From the NCBI GenBank assembly GCA_019417145.1, contig DXVY01000011.1, positions 1 to 8,540 of the forward strand: 8,540 bases of DNA, written 5' to 3'. Under the pieces are notes generated by a model that was not told where the DNA came from, did no database searches, and saw only the letters and a list, made by a program, of their open reading frames with translations. The stretch comes from Clostridiales bacterium. GTDB taxonomy: Bacteria > Bacillota > Clostridia > Oscillospirales > Acutalibacteraceae. The position numbers and the translations under genes are program-made. Shown here piece by piece: positions 6,301 to 8,540 of the stretch. Position 1 is the first letter of the stretch; each line of letters opens with the position of its first letter.

Positions 6301-8001
6301 GACCGATCCGTCCTCATTCAGCTTCTGTCCGTAGGTAATACGGATTTTATCGCCGGCATCCTGGTTGATATTCATAAGCTTGATCCAACCGGAGGCCATT
6401 TCCGGGCTTTCGATCCGCCAGGAATCCTCATCCAGCCGGAGAATGGACTGGGGCTGGAAAGAGGCCACCCGTTTCACCGGGGCCTTCATCTGGGCCCGCA
6501 GCTCGCCAATGGGCGCTTCCACCTCCATGGCCGCCTGCCAGTCGCTGTCATCAAAACCGGCCGTTCCCCAGCCGGGAATCTCCTTGCGGGCATCGTACAC
6601 GTCGCCATAGTACATACTGTTGGCCGTAATGGGTCCGTCCAGCGTCAGCTTCCAACTGGTATCCGATACAATTTTCTGGGTTGTACCGTCCTCATAGCGA
6701 ATCTCCAGCTGGAATAGCAGCTTGGGATTGTCCCGCCACTTGGCGCTCGGCCAATTCCAGACGCCGCCGATTTCATTATAATAGCTGTTGCCCAGCTCTA
6801 CGCCCACGGCGTTATCGCCCTGCTTAATCAACTCGGTAACGTCGAAGGCCCGGTAAAGCACCGTCTCGTCGTACTGGGTGGTAAAGGGATTGAGCACGCT
6901 GTCGTCCGGACTCTTTTCATTGATCTTCAGGTCGAAGAAGCCCAGGCCGCATATGTAGGCAAAAGCCTCCTTTATACCGCTTTCGGCTTTGAAGTCCTTG
7001 CGCAGCATGACCGCCGCCCGGGAGTTGGCGCCCTCTAAGGACACACCGGTGCCCCAAGGATCGCCGCCGAAATTCACCTGCTGATCGGGAGCTGCCCAAC
7101 CGCTGTCGTCAAAGTCCGTCTCGGTCCAGCCGGCCGCCTCAACCGTGTTTACCTTCCAACTGTTGTCCGACACAAGGGTGTCTACGGTGCCGTCGGTATA
7201 GGTAATCTGGATTTTGGCCGCCAAGCCGGCGTAGCCGTCGGTGGCATTGTTGGCTTTGATGGCAACTACGTTGGTAGCCTGGACATCGTCCGTAGCGTCG
7301 TAGAGGCCTCCCGTGTACCAAATGGAGTTGGAGCTGACCTCCTTTCCGTTAAAGTAAACAGTGGCATTGTCGTCGGCCGTATATCCCAAATACACGCTTT
7401 CCACCGTTTTGCCTGCGGTCAGGGTAAAGGTTTTACGGAAATACTGCTCGCCGGCCTGTACGCCAACCGCAGTGGACGAGCCCGATTTCCAGATCCACTT
7501 GGTCCCGTTCAGATCCAGATCAATGTCTTGCCTGGGAACGCCAATCCACTGGCCTTCCCATTCGTTCTCGTCCAGCACGCCAGTGGAGAAACGGGCCACC
7601 GGGCTAACCACCGACTGGCCGGCGTCGTCCCATACGGTCACCCGCCAGTAATAAGTGGTGCGGCTGGCAAGAGGATCGCCCTCATAGGGGAGGTCCACCG
7701 TCTCATCCGAACTCTTTTTCCCGGAATCCCAGACGTCGCCCTCGCCCTCCTCCGCCAGCTCCCGGCTGGTGGAGAGGATGATTTGATAGGCCGATTGCTT
7801 TTCGCCCTTGCCGGTCCCCTTTATCGTCCAGCTGAAGGTGGGTTCCCTGTCGATTCCAAGGGGCTCTTCAAAGGCGCACACTTTCAAATCGGTCAAAGTC
7901 AGCTTGGAGTCGACCGCAACCCCTCCCATGGTGAACACACCCATAGGTACCATCAGCAGGGTCGAAAGCAGAGCGCTGAGAACTCTTTTAAAGCGTTTCA
8001 T
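3118..8001 (-). CDS. Secreted multimodular GH78 alpha-L-rhamnosidase with dockerin
   Basis: Complete 1627-residue protein. It is predicted to hydrolyse terminal alpha-L-rhamnose from glycans outside the cell by an inverting mechanism, as in family GH78. Order of parts: signal peptide (about 1-29); Ig/FnIII-like domain (33-143, with LGIDREPTFSW and TTYYWRVTVWD); an extra beta-sandwich (165-315), possibly CBM67-like; a rhamnosidase N-type sandwich (330-500); a strand domain (510-635); the (alpha/alpha)6 catalytic domain (about 638-1000); a C-terminal beta domain (to about 1095, with GYKTFTVQP); two FIVAR-like helical modules (1100-1230); F5/8C (1233-1397); a cadherin-like beta-sandwich (1402-1488); a FIVAR (about 1493-1563); and a dockerin (1567-1627). 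Likely catalytic residues are Glu674 (LEKMGWTGD; general acid), Asp681, Glu961 (TWEMWE; general base) and His972. The usual DCP before the acid reads CDP (669-671). An AAGGAGG site 9 bases upstream fixes the start. Bare GH78 enzymes are roughly 900-1100 residues, so the accessory tail is large. The natural substrate is not shown by the sequence. Confidence 0.93.
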   Translation of the reverse strand: MKRFKRVLSALLSTLLMVPMGVFTMGGVAVDSKLTLTDLKVCAFEEPLGIDREPTFSWTIKGTGKGEKQSAYQIILSTSRELAEEGEGDVWDSGKKSSDETVDLPYEGDPLASRTTYYWRVTVWDDAGQSVVSPVARFSTGVLDENEWEGQWIGVPRQDIDLDLNGTKWIWKSGSSTAVGVQAGEQYFRKTFTLTAGKTVESVYLGYTADDNATVYFNGKEVSSNSIWYTGGLYDATDDVQATNVVAIKANNATDGYAGLAAKIQITYTDGTVDTLVSDNSWKVNTVEAAGWTETDFDDSGWAAPDQQVNFGGDPWGTGVSLEGANSRAAVMLRKDFKAESGIKEAFAYICGLGFFDLKINEKSPDDSVLNPFTTQYDETVLYRAFDVTELIKQGDNAVGVELGNSYYNEIGGVWNWPSAKWRDNPKLLFQLEIRYEDGTTQKIVSDTSWKLTLDGPITANSMYYGDVYDARKEIPGWGTAGFDDSDWQAAMEVEAPIGELRAQMKAPVKRVASFQPQSILRLDEDSWRIESPEMASGWIKLMNINQDAGDKIRITYGQKLNEDGSVKLYGGSDGEISNWWPHAYLQQDIYTSAGRENESYEPKFSYKGFGYIQVDGYDGELTADDVIIYRVSNDVDIISEFESSNPLFNYLHKIMLNSMADNFQGEHCDPMLEKMGWTGDANVSLDSLMYNFDMSGCLPGFIEVMEDGFEHYGTVPVAIPTADWWIDNTPVWNTLFVYGVEDLVDYFGMDSYTEEQYDVMRQFALKDINEIKANGWVWYDTQLADWVAPIGGTDPNVQYNENVSEGSGIGGTAYVYGMLEAMAEFAHRLGKRDDAREYEDAMEKIYDAFNAKFYNAEKGYYETTTWTQIGTRTQYRQTSQLVPLAFGLVPEEYVDSVLESLINDIKEKDYHLDTGCMGTRHILPILCDYGYEDVAYRIATQDTYPSWGFWVENGAKGTWEMWESTTRSLDHYFLGTYDEWFFSHLAGIKDIENGYKTFTVQPYMIGDLEHASAKLHTARGEVGSAWELLEDQTARLTVTVPFGSTAKVLLPTGSRNNVTLDGQQLSSALPGVERVSVLGGQVAVTIGSGEYEFVTGTDLNGRYTLALEEAIADAEEQESDLTPDLTLALDEARKVLADENATQKQINAAKDTLVQILERMMARQELQEAIVSSTERRREGFYEPDAWLSYQSALATAQQLSADAAAGDDQISAALKQLQMADAALDDAAYENLALGKTAKASSSNENDYWSWGIKYVTDGNPKNEGLQAGEYVGYSSALSPEIDHSEWIYVDLGEAMPVNCAVIYPACSLVDGEWLGYGFPDDFTVDVSVDGQSWTTVAEETDYPLPKYGPIIFSFDTQTARYVRLNAQSLRAKATDNNSYRLQLCEIEAYNLPDNAAQTDGLLTLGVSGGVLDPVFHVNTTEYTVGINGDTASLTLTPYTSDESAVTIEGKTVQSGDPSSALDVKDGQKITVKAADKTYTLTVTHIPSTAEDGKKALEMVIKEAQTIKDSADYTAASESARQKFDEALSKAQEVYQTTDADEDDIISAWTDLMDAIHGLVATKGDLDADGEVTIADVMEACKVMARESAGTDPTDEEIERGDLDGDDEITIADVMEICKILARGA

Positions 8002-8010
8002 ATCTATTTT

Positions 8011-8017
8011 CCTCCTT
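8011..8017 (-). promoter_or_regulatory. Ribosome binding site of the rhamnosidase gene
   Basis: The minus strand reads AAGGAGG, followed by 9 bases and ATG (8001-7999). The site sits within the 30-bp gap after the upstream gene's stop codon. No promoter fits in that gap, so the two genes are most likely co-transcribed. Confidence 0.88.
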
Positions 8018-8031
8018 AAAACTACAGGAAA

Positions 8032-8540
8032 TTACCGGTCCACTGCATAACGCAGGGCCGCCAGAGCATGTACCAATTCTTGCAGCGCCTTATCCACATC
8101 CAGCTGCAAGGCCTCCTTATTATCCAGCATGGCATGGGCCGCTTTTAAGGCTTGTTCAAATTCCGATTTTCCCTTTTCCTGGAATTTAGCCATATCCAGG
8201 CTGTCTGCATAGGCTATCACCCATGTAAGTTCAGCCTTATCGCCCGCGCGCTGGGCCAGCCGCTCCAATGCGGCTTCCAAATCGGCCAGTGCGTCCGTCA
8301 CAGCCTTTTCATCCGCGTCCGGATTATCATAGACCCTCTCGGCCTCCTCCAAGGCCAGATCAAACGCCTGCTGCGCGCTGGGCAGGGCGCCCTGGTACCG
8401 GCCGTCGGTCTTGGCCATCCGGGCATCCTTAAGAGCGGCAAGCAAAGCGGATTTATCCGGGCCCACCGGTTCGGTAATCTCGGTAAAGCGGGCCTCTAAG
8501 GTCACGTCCGCTGTAACAGACAGGCTGTATTGCGTCGTAT
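8032..8540 (-). CDS. C-terminal part of an extracellular FIVAR-repeat protein (5' end outside window)
   Basis: The frame is open from the right edge to TAA at 8034-8032, so only the last 168 complete codons are seen. A GTG at 8505 lies inside the frame, but coding sequence continues upstream of it, so it is not taken as the start. The visible product begins with a strand-rich piece (TTQYSLSVTADVTLEARF) that resembles the end of divergent InlB B-repeat or Listeria-Bacteroides repeat domains. Two helical FIVAR-type modules follow (DNA about 8457-8250 and 8241-8035). The first has the hallmark pattern FDLALEEAERVY..PDADE..V..AL..LEAAL. The second is more divergent (FEQALKAAHAML...LDVDKALQELVHAL). 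It ends LRYAVDR with no dockerin, LPXTG or transmembrane anchor. These modules are typical linkers or binding parts of large secreted glycan-active enzymes or adhesins. What the missing N-terminal part does cannot be told. It is followed 30 bp later by the rhamnosidase and is probably in its operon. Confidence 0.85.
   Translation of the reverse strand, partial: TTQYSLSVTADVTLEARFTEITEPVGPDKSALLAALKDARMAKTDGRYQGALPSAQQAFDLALEEAERVYDNPDADEKAVTDALADLEAALERLAQRAGDKAELTWVIAYADSLDMAKFQEKGKSEFEQALKAAHAMLDNKEALQLDVDKALQELVHALAALRYAVDR

Noticed and set aside
4405..6717. A long open frame (770 codons) on the plus strand
   Set aside because: It lies wholly antisense to the rhamnosidase catalytic and N-terminal regions, whose minus-strand translation matches GH78 throughout. 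No ribosome binding site or recognisable domain supports it; long antisense frames are common opposite GC-rich genes.
8032..8505. A separate small gene starting at GTG 8505
   Set aside because: The frame stays open to the right window edge and encodes a typical InlB-repeat-like strand before the GTG, and no ribosome binding site is seen. It is the 3' end of a larger gene.

Overview
The window holds three genes, all on the minus strand, and all encode large modular proteins that are secreted or appear to be. Moderately GC-rich coding sequence, strong AGGAGG-type ribosome binding sites, a Sec signal peptide on both visible N termini, and dockerin modules point to a Gram-positive anaerobe. A gut or rumen Clostridia (Oscillospiraceae/Ruminococcaceae-like) host is the best guess, but the species cannot be named from the sequence. 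No RNA genes, CRISPR arrays, transposases or phage genes were seen.

In transcription order (right to left): (i) 8540-8032 is the 3' end of a gene that starts beyond the right edge. Its visible product is an InlB-B-repeat-like strand followed by two FIVAR helical modules, and it ends without a dockerin. (ii) After a 30-bp gap, with a good ribosome binding site and no room for a separate promoter, comes a complete 1627-residue GH78-type alpha-L-rhamnosidase (8001-3118). It carries a signal peptide, N-terminal beta-sandwiches (one probably CBM67-like), the (alpha/alpha)6 catalytic domain, a C-terminal beta domain, two FIVAR-like modules, an F5/8C (discoidin/CBM32-like) domain, a cadherin-like beta-sandwich, a third FIVAR and a C-terminal dockerin. 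A strong intrinsic terminator (3088-3051) ends this transcript. (iii) Behind its own near-consensus sigma-A promoter (2896-2868) lies a secreted leucine-rich-repeat protein (2831-1, running off the left edge). It is built of three tandem modules and ends in a dockerin that is cut by the window edge.

The rhamnosidase and the LRR protein have dockerins with nearly the same recognition helix (TIADVME), so they probably dock on the same cohesin type and belong to one cellulosome-like extracellular complex. The enzyme would remove terminal L-rhamnose, for example from rhamnogalacturonan side chains or other rhamnosylated glycans. The LRR protein has no visible catalytic domain and may serve binding, adhesion or assembly. 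The most unusual details are a swapped Cys-Asp in the rhamnosidase's catalytic-site motif, the ordered module duplication and 21-residue unit expansion in the LRR protein, and its invariant cysteine pair.
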